Made by a program: the position numbers and the translations under genes. A stretch of 64,000 nt of DNA from Cryptomeria japonica. Lineage: Eukaryota > Streptophyta > Pinopsida > Cupressales > Cupressaceae. Position 1 is the first letter of the stretch; the number at the start of each line of letters is the position of its first letter. The notes beneath the pieces were generated by a model. The model had not been told where the DNA came from and searched no databases. It was given only the letters and a program-made list of their open reading frames with translations. Shown in pieces: positions 38,051 to 50,985 of the stretch. The stretch lies in assembly GCF_030272615.1 (NCBI RefSeq), contig NC_081409.1:206091546-206155545 (forward strand). The letters are read 5' to 3'.

Positions 38051-39179
38051 TCATCCAAAAATCAAACCTTCGCCACCAAAAAATATGTATTATCAACTAT
38101 GAGACAAGAATAAATAATTAATAATAATTACATAATTAAAAAAGTAAAATAAAATATAATTATGACCTGAAAACCTCTAACGAATGAGCCATTTAATTTT
38201 TTTAATCTTTAAATGTGTTTTTCTACTCCTTTCCGCAAACGAAATACGTGTCATTTTGCATAGGTGAATGAAGACATGCCACGTGTATGGAAAACGATGG
38301 AGAAAAACAGAGGTGGAAAAAACATCGGCAAAATGAATGTTGAGGATAATTAGTTTTTCAATATACTAAACGTGGTTTTACGTCTTTGAAAGCAGTTTTA
38401 CTCTTAAGAAAATTAATCCCATTTGGCAGATAATCTACACTGAAAAGATTTGATATTGGAAAAAATTATTTAGTTTATTAACTGGGGAATAGCAAGGAGA
38501 TGGCTGCTGAAGTGGAAATGTGCAGCATTACCAGTCCTTGGTATGAGACAGCTGCTAAAGTGGAAACTTTACGAAGGGTTAAAAGTGCAATCTTACAGAC
38601 AAAAAAATGTGATTGGAAAATCGACGGCTAAGAAGCCTCCAATTGTTTTGCATTGGTGGAGGAGCTTTCCCAGCTGTTGATGGCTGAAAAGAGATCGTTC
38701 ATTTCATATTAAAAGACACCTTCGGTGTAAATAGATTCTCGAGTAATTGTAAATGTATATATGCAGGTGGTCTATCATGGATAAATTTATAATAGAGGAT
38801 CTATTACATCCTAATCTCCCACCTCCACCCCTAGACCTGATGAGGCTCACTTGTGAGCTAGAATCAATAAAATAAAATAAATGAATATAATTCAACAATA
38901 TAATAACACAATCCAAAATAAGTATGTCGTCCCCCATCTATAACGGCTTGCATCTTTAATGCAAACTATTATTGATTTGGTTAGATCGATTAATGTAGAA
39001 TTAGATAGATTCTACTTATGAAGGGAGGAGAGGAGATGTGATAATTTTATGCAAATGGACTTTCTTATAAGGAGATTTATGACCTTCACATCACCAAATA
39101 AACCTTAGCCCTATTTTCATTAACCCTCGCACTAATCAACACATTCCTTCAAATAATAAAATAAATTCAATCAGTTTTT
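38051..39179. other. Unassigned DNA right of the LINE
   Basis: No gene is supported. A phrase GGCTGCTGAAGTGGAAA / AGCTGCTAAAGTGGAAA is repeated near 38502 and 38550. The stretch around 38760-38880 is C-rich on one strand and may be part of an old LTR. Confidence 0.35.
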
Positions 39180-41832
39180 GTAGGCATCCTCAGATATCTA
39201 AACGTTTTTAAGAGCGGTGGTGGATGGTATTTGACCATCTGTCACACCCTAATTGTGTGGTGTCCTTAGATTTTTTGAGGAAATTATATTTAGAGTTTCA
39301 ATTGGGTTTAAATCTCAATTATTTTGACATGATATCATTTTAGGGTGTTGGTGGTGGCATGCATGCCACAACATAGGTTAGGGGAACATGTTGATACAAA
39401 TTGACCCTTGACTATTCCACCTATCATCGCTCCTCCTTCTCCTATTATTCTCATACCCATTCAGCATCTAACAATGTTTTCAACATTAGGAGCATTGAGT
39501 GCACACTTAGATAATCTCACTAAACAAGCTACCCATATGGCAACTAAATTTAGTGGTAGAAAGCATGGAGGAGCATCTGATGTAATTGGTCCTTGCACCC
39601 AGTGCATATTGACACCAAATATTTGTATGAATAGTAATTAAATGTATTATGGCCCTATTCATGCATCCACATCAAATGGACCTGCATCAGATGAGATCGC
39701 ATCAGATGAGATCACATCATATGTGGATTTTCTATGTTCTAATGATCATCCTACATAGGTATGTATGTCATACATAATTTAAGTGTGTTTTTAATTTATT
39801 TATCAAAAAATTATATATAATATTTTAACATTCAAATTGTTTGGTGTAGATGATAGCCTTAAGGACATCAACTACATTTGATCAATTTTTATTTTGGGTT
39901 GACATCTGTACAAATTGGCACACCTTTTTGGGTATTTACCAATATCTAGACTGAATTGTTTGAATTAACATTGTGATTTTTTTTAGCTATATTAAATTAT
40001 TTAAATTTGACTAATATAATTCAGTCTTGGACATGTAGAATTTTGTTATTGCTCCAGGGAGGTCATGCAACTTCCACGTCTAACTGAATAGAGGGTGTAA
40101 TGAGTGCTCCTCCATCATCAACTATTATGCATGAGTCATCCCCTATATGTATTTTTTTTTAACTATACTTAGAAATTTTTACTTTGAATTCCCTATATCA
40201 AACACATGTATTAAATATTTTAATATATGTGTCTATAGGTTGATACCACTATACCTATTTTAGAGTCTTGGGCACATCGTGTCTAGAATCCTAAAGGAGA
40301 CATGGAGCTACTTATGGCAGCCAATAACTATTTTTTGGTTATTTTTTCCAACCTGGCAAACAAGAACAAGGCTTTTGAGGGTGGCCCTTATTTTTTCAAC
40401 AAAGTGGGACTCTTTATCAAACCTTGGCATATTGGCTTTAATTTTGCTGAGGAGCTTCCTTTTGTGTAGGCATCCTTAGATATCTAAACATTTTTAAGAG
40501 CGGTGGTGGATGGTATTTGATCATCTGTCACACACTAATTGTGTGGTGTCCTTATATTTTTTGAGGAAATTATATGTAGAGTTTCAATTGGGTGTAAAAC
40601 CCAATTATTTTGACATGATTTAAATTTGACATATTATTCTCAAGAGCCATAACTAGCTCCATGTCTCATTCAGGAGCCATAAGTAGCCAATATGCCAAGG
40701 TTTGATAAATAGTCCCACTATGTTGAAAAAATAAGGGCCACCCTCAAAAGCCTTGTTCTTGTCTGCCAGGTTGGAAAAAATAACCAGAAACTAGTTATTG
40801 GCTGCCATAAGTAGCTCCATGTCTCCTTCAGGATTCCAAACACGGCCTGCCCAAGACTCTAAAACAGGTATAGAGAGGCAAAGACTGATAAATTTGCATA
40901 TGAGAGCATGATTAAACAATAAATTGTGAGGTCATGCAACTTCCATGTCCAACTGAATAGAGGGTGTAATGAGTGCTCCTCCATCATCAACTATTATGCA
41001 TAAGCCATCCCCTATATGTATTTTTTTTAACTATACTTAGAAATTTGTACATTTGATCAATTTTTATTTTGGGTTGACATTTGTAGAAATTGGCACACCT
41101 TTTAGGGTATTTACCAATATCTAGACTAAATTGTTTGAATTAACATTTTGATTTTTTTAGATATATTAAATGATTAAAATTTGAGTAATATAATTCAGTC
41201 TTGGATACGTAGAATTTTTTTATTGCTTTAAGGAGCTCATGCAACTTCCATGTCTAATTGAATAGAGGGTGTAGTGAGTGCTCCTCCATCGTCAACTATT
41301 ATGCATGAGCCATTCCCTATATGTATTTTTTTAAACTATAGTTAGAAATTTGTACTTTGAATTCACTATATCAAGCACATGTATTAAATATTTTAATATA
41401 TGTTTCTACAGGTTGATACCACTATTAGGATAGGTGTTTCTTAAGCTTCTTGGCAGGGCCAACTTCATGTGTCATCCACATCATTTCAAGTTGTTTGAAA
41501 GTAAATATTCTATGTGAAATTCGTAGACTTCTTTTATATAGATTAACAAAATTGGTACTTGAGAATATTTTTTAACCTAATTTTTGTTATTTATTCAAAC
41601 CTTGTAGGAGCTAGCTAATAAGACTTTTGGTCTTGATTTGATAGTACATATACCACCTACGCAACAAATTATAGGAGGAGATGGGAAGCTTTATATGGTA
41701 ATTTAAATATTGATTATTTAATTGATCATAAATGAATTATAGATTAGCTAATGAATTAAATCAAATTTAAATCATACATGTTTGCACATGTTTCTTTCTT
41801 TTGTACAAAATGAGATAGGTCTTGACCTGATA
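39180..41832. repeat. Repeat mosaic with LINE fragments
   Basis: Several segments recur. About 155 bp at 39180-39335 (GCATCCTCAGATATCTAAAC...) recurs at 40466-40620. About 130 bp around GAGGTCATGCAACTTCC recurs near 40060, 40928 and 41226. GGTTGATACCACTAT recurs near 40239 and 41412. LINE ORF1 fragments sit in opposite orientations at 40284-40437 and 40685-40914. GTCTTGATTTGATAGTACATAT (41627-) is repeated at 41820-41840, where the hAT element inserted. The mosaic looks like an older element scrambled by duplication and insertion. Confidence 0.7.
40284..40836. repeat. LINE-derived inverted repeat
   Basis: The arm at 40284-40437 is the reverse complement of 40685-40836, each about 152 bp and roughly 93-95% identical by eye, separated by about 247 bp. 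Both arms match LINE ORF1 at about 37309-37462, and the right arm extends the match to 40914. A transcript through this locus would fold into a long hairpin. Confidence 0.85.
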
Positions 41833-41840
41833 GTACATAT
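41833..41840. repeat. 8-bp target-site duplication GTACATAT (left)
   Basis: GTACATAT directly precedes the CAGAG terminus and is repeated perfectly at 55764-55771, directly after the CCCTG terminus. Eight base pairs is the diagnostic hAT length. Confidence 0.95.
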
Positions 41841-42370
41841 CAGAGATTACTTTAGTGGTGAATATTCGCCAATGGCAAATTTTTCACATCGGCCATGTTA
41901 TAAATGGCGAATATTTTGTACCGACTGGGGGTGGCCATGTCGCCAGAACATTATCAATTTCCATCAAAGTCACGGCCCGATCGCCATATGTTTTATGCAA
42001 TTAAATGTTTCTATGTGATGATTTCAATAATACAATATATGGTGGACACACGGTAAATTTAATTTTTTCGCCTACACTCTCTGAGGTTGCCTTAATAGAT
42101 GACCTTAATTCGCCTATAGGCATGTGAAGATTTGTTAGCCAGGGGGACCCAATTCACCTGACATCTTGCCAACACTTGTCTCCATTCACCCCAACTTTCG
42201 CCAATTATTTGGATGAACTATAATCACCTCAAAAATTACATAAGCTATATTTGGACGACCTATAATCGCCTCGAAAATTACATAAGTCATGTTATAGTTA
42301 CGCGGGATTCGCCAAATATTTGTATACCATATAAAATTCGCGTGGAATTTGCCATATAAGGATTGGTATA
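41841..42370. repeat. Left subterminal TTCGCCA cluster
   Basis: TTCGCCA or its inverse TGGCGAA and near variants recur (near 41870, 41906, 41939, 41970, 42070, 42110, 42195, 42308 and 42348). The same motif marks the right end. These are likely transposase-binding subterminal repeats. Confidence 0.7.
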
Positions 42371-42603
42371 AATACATACAAAGATCAGATCTATCTCAAC
42401 ACAATTTGGTGGGTTCTAGGCTCTGAATTCTGATCAGTAGCGAAGTTTCAGACCAAGGAAAATCATTTTTGTTGACTGCATTGGCGACTGCTAGTGACCT
42501 AAAGGTGAGCGATCATATTTTTGAAGTGGTATATTATACATTATAGTCTATTATTGCTTCTTCAACAAATTGATATTTTTTGGCAGCCTTTATTTCATTG
42601 GAG
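42371..42603 (+). promoter_or_regulatory. Leader of hAT transposase gene
   Basis: Non-coding stretch between the left terminal repeats and the transposase ATG. A TATAAATA-like sequence at about 42367 and a GGTGAGCG donor-like site at 42505 hint at a promoter and leader intron. This is inference from signals only. Confidence 0.35.
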
Positions 42604-45283
42604 ATGTCGAACAGGAAGAGGGGTAGAAAACCTGAATGTGGGGAAGGCCAGGAGAGGCCAACGAAAAGCAAAATGTTGTCTTCGTACTTTGGCATTGGAA
42701 AAGATTGTGGTGAAAATCAGGAAGGTACATCATCACAAGTACAAGTACAAAATTTGCCACCTACACTGCATGTTGAAGATGACTGCGAACCTAATATCTT
42801 AGATTAGGATGATCTTGAAGAAGATTATCTAGTGGATACCCAAGTTAGCCGAAATGATATAATCGACTTGGGTGATAATGCCATTGATGATAATGCACTG
42901 AAGGGGAAAAGAAAAGCCATATCAAAAAAGGGTGAACCACAATCAAAAAAGGATCGAGAGTGGGCTATGTTAGTGAGGAATTTTCAAATTAATTGGGCAT
43001 CAAAGTATCCATTCATTGAACCAGTGGAGAATCCAATTGTAGGCGAGCCTCCAATAGAATGTAGGTGTAAGATTTGCACTTGGAAACATAACAAGGAAAT
43101 TAGGTTGCAGCTAAAATTTGACACCATAGAAAAGCATATGGGTAAAGTTTATGAAAAACAAATGATAGACGGAGTTGAAAAATCAATGATAAGATGGAAA
43201 ACAAAGGATGAATGTAAGCATGTGAGGAATGATAAAGATTATTATTTTCATGAGAAAATACAGATGAAGCCTGCTAAAGTTAAAGGTTCTATTGAAGTTG
43301 TATTTGGAAAAGCAATGCAAATAGAACAACTGGGAAAAACTGTTCAATTAAGTGTTGTTTTTTTATATTTTGAGCAAAGGGCGTGCTATGACAGATTTCC
43401 CATCAATTGGTGGTTTATTACACTTTTTAAAAGTTCCTAACTATCCTAATAGATGCTGGTCAGTAAACAATTTATGGGAATGGGCAAGTTGTCTTGCTGA
43501 GGTTGAAAAAGAAGATGTAAAGGAAAAAATTAGAGAGTCAAACTTTATTGCATTTTCTTTAGACGAAGTTACGATAGTAGACAATACTTCATGGGTATGC
43601 ATGCATGTTTATACTATAGATAATCATACCCACCAACCTCATCTACTATCTGTTGCTAAAATGAAGGAGAGTACGATGACAGAAAATTTATTTTAACTAG
43701 TATAGAGAAGTTTAATTGAATATGGAGGTATGGATGACATGACGGTAGCCAAAAAATTGGTTTGTGTTGGAGCAGATGGAGCTTCAGTAATGCAAGGTCA
43801 CAAGAAAGGTCTTTGTACAAAGATTGAAACTTCATTTGCACCATACATTACTGCAATTAACTGCATGGCTCACAGAATGAATCTATAATTTGGAATTGTG
43901 AGCAAGTTTGCTTCGGTTAAAAAAATTGAAATTTTAATCAGAGAGCTCTACTCACACTTCTATCGAAGTCCCAAGCGATTTATGGAATTTCAACACTTTG
44001 ATGATAGAATAACTAATGGGAACAATCTTCTCAAGGATAATGATACCAAATTGATCTCTTTGGATGGTCCTGCACATCGAGTGTTTTCAAAATATCCATC
44101 CTTGATTGGACTATTTCACACAACTTGCGATGAATCAAATCAACCGAAATTTCCTGAACTTCTTCGCAGGTTAAGTAATTTAGAGACACTCTTAACTTTA
44201 GTAGCTCTTCTGCCCATGCTAGAGGAAATGAGGAATATTATGACGGCTACCCAAAAAAGAGCTCTGTATATTGCAGAATATGCTACGCTGCGTAAGATGA
44301 CATGCATGACCCTTGACAATCTCTATTGAAATCAACCAACACTATCTGATGAAAAATTTGTTAAGTGGTGGACACTCACAGATTTGAACAATCCTGATAA
44401 CTTTTTACAAATCGGTGCAAACAGGGAGGTATGTGCCAATGTATGGGGAGTTGAGATACCAATGCACTTCTATGCCATGGTCAACCTCGAGGAACCAGGA
44501 AAGCGCCCCAGGAAGCAACTAGCAAGAGTTAAAAGGGAAGATTTCGACAAGATTGTTGAGACTGTAACTACTTCTGTGAAGAAAATTGCATATGATCTTT
44601 CCTCACAAATTAGAAGCAGATTCCCTCCTAACAACCTACTCGAAGCCATGTCTATTGTGTTTCCTCAATATTGGAGCCTCAATAGTGCAACTGTTTTTCG
44701 AAGTAAGCTACTGACTTTGATAAAACAATTTTGCATATCCAAAGAATTGAATGGAGTAACTATAAATGAAATATTAGACGAAACTCATCTTTGAGAGCAA
44801 TCATCTCGTTTTCCATACACTATTAAAGAACAATATGGCAAAATGGAGAACCCCCGCGAAGAGGGATCAATAACAAGGCTTTGGAAAACTATAGCTAAGA
44901 ACTCAACGTTGCATGATTCAATGCCAGAATATGTGAAGCTTGCTGATTTATGTCTTACCATGATATTGGGTTCGGTGGTAGATATGAGAGTTTTCAGTGC
45001 TTTGGGGTACCTAAAATCAAAGCTAAGAAACAAACTAGACAAAAATTTGAAAAATTGCTTGAGGCTTTATACATCTAGGTATGATGTCCACATTTTTCCT
45101 TACGATAGGGCACTGCAAATCTGGATGTCCAAATGTGAAAGAAGAGGTTTGGGCAACACTTCAAACCAAAGTGTTAGTGGGACTATTGACTCATGTACTA
45201 GACCTACTAGTAGCATTGAGATGCAGTTCGGCGAAGGTATGCAAACTCAGAGTGAAAAAACTCAAACCACAGACAAGAATTAA
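42604..45283 (+). pseudogene. hAT transposase (zinc-finger-862-like), decayed
   Basis: The family is a plant hAT transposase of the type often annotated zinc finger protein 862-like; such enzymes excise and insert the element. The N-terminus is basic (MSNRKRGRK) and followed by a BED/TTF-like zinc-binding segment (CRCKIC ... KH). The catalytic region has FSLDEVT (first Asp), GADGASVMQG (second Asp) and NCMAHRMNL (C-x2-H motif of hAT). The hAT dimerisation domain is at the C-terminus (LGSVVDMRVFSAL, SKLRNKL). Lesions are a TAG near 42805, one frame change near 43345 and later stops near 43694, 43703, 43886, 44327 and 44792. After the frame change everything is in one frame, so decay is mainly by point mutation. 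Confidence 0.88.
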
Positions 45284-46342
45284 GAAAGCTCTGAATTTGA
45301 TGAGGATGAATGGTAACTGTAAGAGATTGGTATTTATTAATCTTATTACTGTATCTCATCATTCATATTACAAAATCATATTACTTTTTGCAATTAGAAT
45401 TTAATATTGATTTATAATTGTATTTTTCAACTTTCTATTTTCAGATTTAAAATAGCATAATAAGAAAAAAAAACCATAATGCGTTTATTGATAAAGAGAT
45501 GTTTATTGTTTATTTATACATGTTTGAGTCTCAAATCTATGTGATACATTTTAGAACCATACGATACAATTCATTCAATAGTAATACACATGTCGAGAAC
45601 TTAGATTTTCATTCATTCTTTCAAAATATAGCCATATGATACAATTCATTCAATAGTAATACACCAATCTATGTGATTCTCCATGCAAATTGCAAAAGTG
45701 AATACAAAGTTTCAGAACCCTTTGCAAATGACCCTAAATTCCCTTTTATAGAAACAAGAGAACAACAATAGCTCCTGTGTGATTCTCCAATGTCCATGCA
45801 AAAGTGAATACAAAGTTTCAGAACCCTTTGCAAATGACCCTGAATTCCCTTTTATAGAAACAAGGGAGCAACAACAGCTTCAGGTCGAATTGCAAGTTTG
45901 CAACATATGAAGACTGAACATCAAAATCACAAACTCGACACAGATTTATATGGCCATCACAGGCCGTATTAGCAATTTAACATCTGCTACATGTTTGATG
46001 TCTCATGTTCAAAAAACAGAGTTCAAAATTAAATATTAATTCACGCCATGACAAATTAAACATAGATAATAGCAGTGCCTAAAACCTACTAATCAAAAAT
46101 AGAGAAATGCATAAATGTTAAAGCAAGGGAGAATTTGAGAATACAAATTTACTGGTTGAAGTTTTGCACTGTGTATCATAGATTCGTAGGCTGGATTAGC
46201 AAAATAGCTATAGCGAGTGTTGGTTTTTTCCTATTCATAAAATAGATTCATAGGGTGGATTAGCAAAATAGCAAACAGAAAAAACATAAAACCTTGAAAT
46301 TAAGAGTAAAAGAAGAAAATTGTGCAATACATACTATGATTC
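45284..46342. repeat. Convergent intergenic region with short tandem repeats
   Basis: The region separates the ends of the transposase and accessory genes. Duplicated pieces include GATACAATTCATTCAATAGTAATACAC (near 45563 and 45637), a 106-bp unit with AAGTGAATACAAAGTTTCAG (45698 and 45804), and GTGGATTAGCAAAATAGC-type units near 46190 and 46255. No coding evidence. Confidence 0.7.
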
Positions 46343-49300
46343 TTAAGATTTTTGTGACAGTTTTTGGAGGGTGCTCCACTCTTCATCTGATGGAAGGTCA
46401 ATATTCTGTAAACTATGGAAAGTCAACTCCAACTTCGTCAATATTCCATATTTAGAAGATTTACTTGACATCACTATTTCATCCAATATCGAATTTAGAG
46501 TTGTAAATGGTTGGATGAATTCCAGAAAGCTTTGGGGAGTTGTGTCCTTTGGAAGCAAGTCTAAATCAGACTTCATTTTTATCTCCATGCTTTTTTTGTA
46601 AGCTTCTTCTCCAATGAATTTATTTGATGGGTCAATGGTCTTAGGCAAACCAAGTTTAATCAAATTATTTTTCTTTTCTTCCAGCTTCAATATATTTTTT
46701 CCACAATTTTCCATAACTTCTGATGTTTCCCTTAGCTTCTGGCATTTTTGAATGATAGATGATGTCTTAACTATGGCATCAATGCGGCTCTTAATTCCCT
46801 TGGATGCCAAGTAGTTGTCACTGGAACTGTAGACTACTTTCAGAATCTTTTTTGCCATATCCTCTTTTGAATAAACATGTGTGCTCTTCTCATAGTGCCC
46901 TTTGATTTTCATATAAATTAGTCTCAGACTTTCAGTCAATTGAAACCATTCACACAACTTATCACTCCTCTACATTATTTGCTGCCAAATGTTTTCTTGT
47001 ATATACTTCATTGTATTTTTCATATTATCTTTTAATCTATCCTCCAAAGTTTTTATTTTATCATTTGCATTTTGCAGGTCTTCTTTCATTTGTGCACATT
47101 GTTTTCTTTCTTCCTCTACTTCCTCTTGCAAATGTTTTTCTTTTTCCTTCCCATGATCCAATAGGTCCTATAATTTTCTCATTTCGGCAGCAACAGACTC
47201 ATTACTTTTGTATAATTTTTAAAAACTGGCTCTTTCCTCATCAACTTTTTTAATGCTTTTAGCTAGTTTTTCTGTAAATCATTGCACTTGTTTTCTGTTG
47301 CTTTCCTCCTTGATTTTTTCATTTGCCAGGTCTGCCAATAACTTTCCTATTTGTTTCTCTAGTTTATTTTTTTCTCTCTCCACCTTTAGCAGTGAAGTGT
47401 AGACCACTTCGTTAGTCCTTTTTGACACACTAATTTTGTCCACATTATGTACTTTGGAAAAATCCATTTGGAGGGTGCTAACTTGAAATTTAGAGGGATC
47501 TATCTGACTGTGTGGTGGATTTTTATCTTTAGTTGGGGCCGGGGGCATAACAACCATGAACTCCATCATATCTTTCTGTGGGTCATATGTTGGAAATACC
47601 TTGTTCCTTGCAGGCTCTTCATTTAAAACTTCAGTCAGGGAAACCCTATGAAATGCTTTCTTTTTTTCTTTATTTGCTTTTGTTATGTGTTCATATTTTT
47701 CATAGTAATCACGATATTGAAAATCTAGGCTTGCTGAAGCAATTGAATGTTTGAAAGGTGACATAGGAATACCAAAGGCTCTAGTTCCACTTATTCCTAT
47801 TGTTTTAACTAATGCTTGACTAGGATTACCAACAACAATTCCTGATATTGTCCCACTCCCACTGACACTTTCCTGTGTAGTTTTCATAATCTTTTTAGGT
47901 GTGTGATCTGAAGTTGCAAATGGTTGTTTTGTAGTGTCAATGGCACTTGATAATGTCTCACTCCCATTGACACTTTCATGTGTAGTTTTCATAATCTTTT
48001 TAGGTGTGTGATCTGAAGCTGGAAATGATTGTTTTGTAGTGTCAGTGGCACTTGATATAGGATTCTGAATAGTATTAGTATCTACCACTAGTGGCCTCTT
48101 GCGAGAGATATTTTGTTGTAGCCCTTGTCCAGCAACTGGACAACTAGTATCAGTAGTACTAGTAGTACCCCTTGCCAACCCCACCATGGCCACCAATCAT
48201 AGTGTCACTTGACTAAACAATAATGGGAATACTATCCCCAAATTCCCCACTTATGGTAGTGGCACTTGATTCACCACCAATGGGAATACCATGATGTGGT
48301 GGTGGTTGTGGATTTGAACCTGAACCAAATGTAGGTGGACCCTGAGGGTAATGAGTAGTACCTATCTATGATGAATCTGAAGAATCAAGTCCAATGACTG
48401 GTTTAACGGGAGCTTTTGATTTTGACCTTGATGGAAGTTGTACCTGAAGTGGATACCAAATGCCCTCTCCTCTAGAACCTAGACCACCACCTTCAAAACC
48501 CATTTTTTCCACAATGCTTGCCCCTTTGCTATATTTTTCTTTCATGGACTCATGGACTGCACCTAATATTTTAGGGGTTGTAGTAGTTGTTGGAGAGGGC
48601 TCAACCTCATACTCATCATCATTTTCACTCCTGTCATGTGTTGTTGTGGGATGCTCCATATTCCACAATTTGCTAAACTCATCATCCTTGTCGACGGTCT
48701 CAAATTCTGCACTGGTCTTTGGTTCACCGAGATTACTCCTCATAGTCCAAAAATCATTTATTTTGGTTAAAAACTCTCTTTACATTCTTGCAGAATTGAT
48801 TTGGTAATAGATTTCTTAGATGGATTAGCAGATTTTAGGTAGAAATTGTAGGACCTCCTATTTTGGATGCCTTGGCCCTCCTATGTTGTCCTTTGTGTGT
48901 GCAATGCCATAATTTGTGATGAAATTTCTTCTATTGAAATGTTATTGTCAGTTGCAATTTTCTCCATCTCTTTTTTAACCTCATCCTAGGAATCCATGTT
49001 TCTAAGCTTTTCTAGCAATCATTTACTTTCATGTTGACATAACGCTGAAGAGTTCCCATTTTTCTTAAGCCTTTCTTGAACTACACCAATTGGATCATAC
49101 TGCCAGAGACCCTCATCACCAAAGTTAAAAACTGTCAAAAAATCATGTGCCACATTGAAAGCTTTTCTCTCAAATGTGAACCTCCACATGAGAAAGGCAA
49201 GGAAGGAAATATGCTCTTCTTATGTTGACCATGGAAGTGCCTATCTGTGCTCTCCAATTGCCGTACATACTCTAATACAAATACCCTCTCTGTCACATGT

Positions 49301-50460
49301 ATTGGAAGTCTGTATGGTTTTACTGTCGATCCATAAAACCTTAACATAGTGAATTCTTCCATGAAGAACCAGTCAACCAATTCTATTTGACTTTCAAGTT
49401 GAATGCAATCTCTACAAGACACGGACAACCTAGGCATTGGAGTGCTTGTAATTTTATTATACATTGGTGCCAAAAATAAGTCTACAAAATGGTTGTAGTT
49501 CTTTCTATTATCATGCATCCTTATCTTTGGTGTCCATTCATATATTGGACACTCTGTTATGTTCCCAATCTTCTCATCAATCTTATAATTCACAATTTGA
49601 AGCTTGTTGGTCTCGAATATTGCATGCTACTTGGATAGAAGGAGATAGCACAAGTAGGATGAGAACCTAAATGACTTACATGAACCTTTTTTGATCATTA
49701 GTAATTGTTTTTGCATGGATTTAACAATGTACTCAATAAAATTATATCTTACCGGCTGACCTACACAATGGATATTATAAATCATTTCAAGAAGGCTTGC
49801 ATCCACTTCACTATCATTTTCCAATCCTAGGCAAAATGACAGCAAAGGAATAGTATCCCCAACCCATGGAACAAAAATTTTAGAATCATAAGGAGGCTTA
49901 TGATTTTGATCCAACACAATACTAGTACCACTCTTTATTAGAGCTTTGATAAATGAATCTCTGTGACTTGGATCGAGACTCTCATAATTCCTTGCCAGCT
50001 TTTCAAGGTCAATTTGGACATTTGGGTTTTGGGCTTCAAATCCTAGGTTCAACAAACGAGCAAATTCTCCCTTGTTTATGGATAGAATTTCCTCTTTTGT
50101 ATTTTTATTGACAATTGCTTTTTTATCTTCATCATAATTTTCGGTGCAAACCATGACAAAATCAGGGCAAGGGAATACTTCAGGTAACACCATGCTTCCC
50201 AATCCAACATCCCACGATGCGATTTTATATGTTCTTTGTTGTAACATTGGGTTGAAAATAGTAAATTTTGCCTTGCATGCATCTGTCACCTTACTAGACA
50301 ATGCATATCTAATATCTATGATACACTTTTCACCATGGATAGCAAGGTCATAAATATCATGGTATTCATCAGTGAAACCTAGTGTTTTAACCAGTTCGGT
50401 TAGGTACATTTTGTTTTTCACTTGGCTTCTTGTTGAACTACTGCTTCCCATTTTCCCCAT
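46343..50460 (-). pseudogene. Accessory gene of the hAT element, G-patch and coiled coils (decayed)
   Basis: One long minus-strand coding region, probably over 1200 codons originally, starts MGKMGSSSS at 50460. The N-terminal 280 residues (to 49627) are open and have no known family. A TAG that could derive from CAG precedes a second open stretch to about 49200. A frameshift there and stops near 49030, 48980 and 48870 follow. Next comes an acidic, Thr-rich segment with a G-patch-like motif (IVEKMGFEGGGLGSRGEGI, about 48510). Further shifts lead to a segment with a 35-residue tandem repeat (DHTPKKIMKTT, 47870-48060), then coiled coils (47279-46970) and a helical C-terminus (46957-46343). Gag-like, DNA-binding or scaffold roles are possible. 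It converges on the transposase. Confidence 0.65.
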
Positions 50461-50985
50461 CACTATTATTGTTAATAATTCCAAATAATGCTAGATAAAA
50501 ACCTAAAAATGCTAACCCTCAAATTGGACCATGAGATTACCAAAAGCAAAAAAGGCGGGATGTAGGTGTTCTAGATTTTACCCAGAATTTCTATTTCACT
50601 AGATTGGCACAAAAAGTCTCTGTTGCAACTTGCATTCCTCAATCTAGTAGTTGTTTCTGAATCTTCCTCGATTTATAGGTTTGTCCATGAAATGAAATAC
50701 GATTATGATTTACGAGTCTCTTATTTTGAAAACTCTGAAAAGTAGAAAAGTAATACCTAAAGGGCAAAATATCTAGAATCATGTTGTAATTTTATTAATT
50801 ACTATTAATAATTATTCCATGCTGAAGGACAAAACATTCATTACTTCAGTATAAATTCCAAGGACATTAAGAATCATTTTGTAATTTTATTAACTATTAT
50901 TAATAACTATTTGATGCCGAATGACAAAACATTCACTACTTCAGTATAAATTCTGAGGACATTAAATATTATACGTTCAATTATG
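50461..50985. other. Upstream region of the hAT accessory gene
   Basis: AT-rich, non-coding. A duplicated piece (TTTTATTAA-TATTATTAATAA...GACAAAACATTCA-TACTTCAGTATAAATTC) occurs near 50790 and 50890, about 100 bp apart. It probably holds the promoter of the minus-strand gene. Confidence 0.45.
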
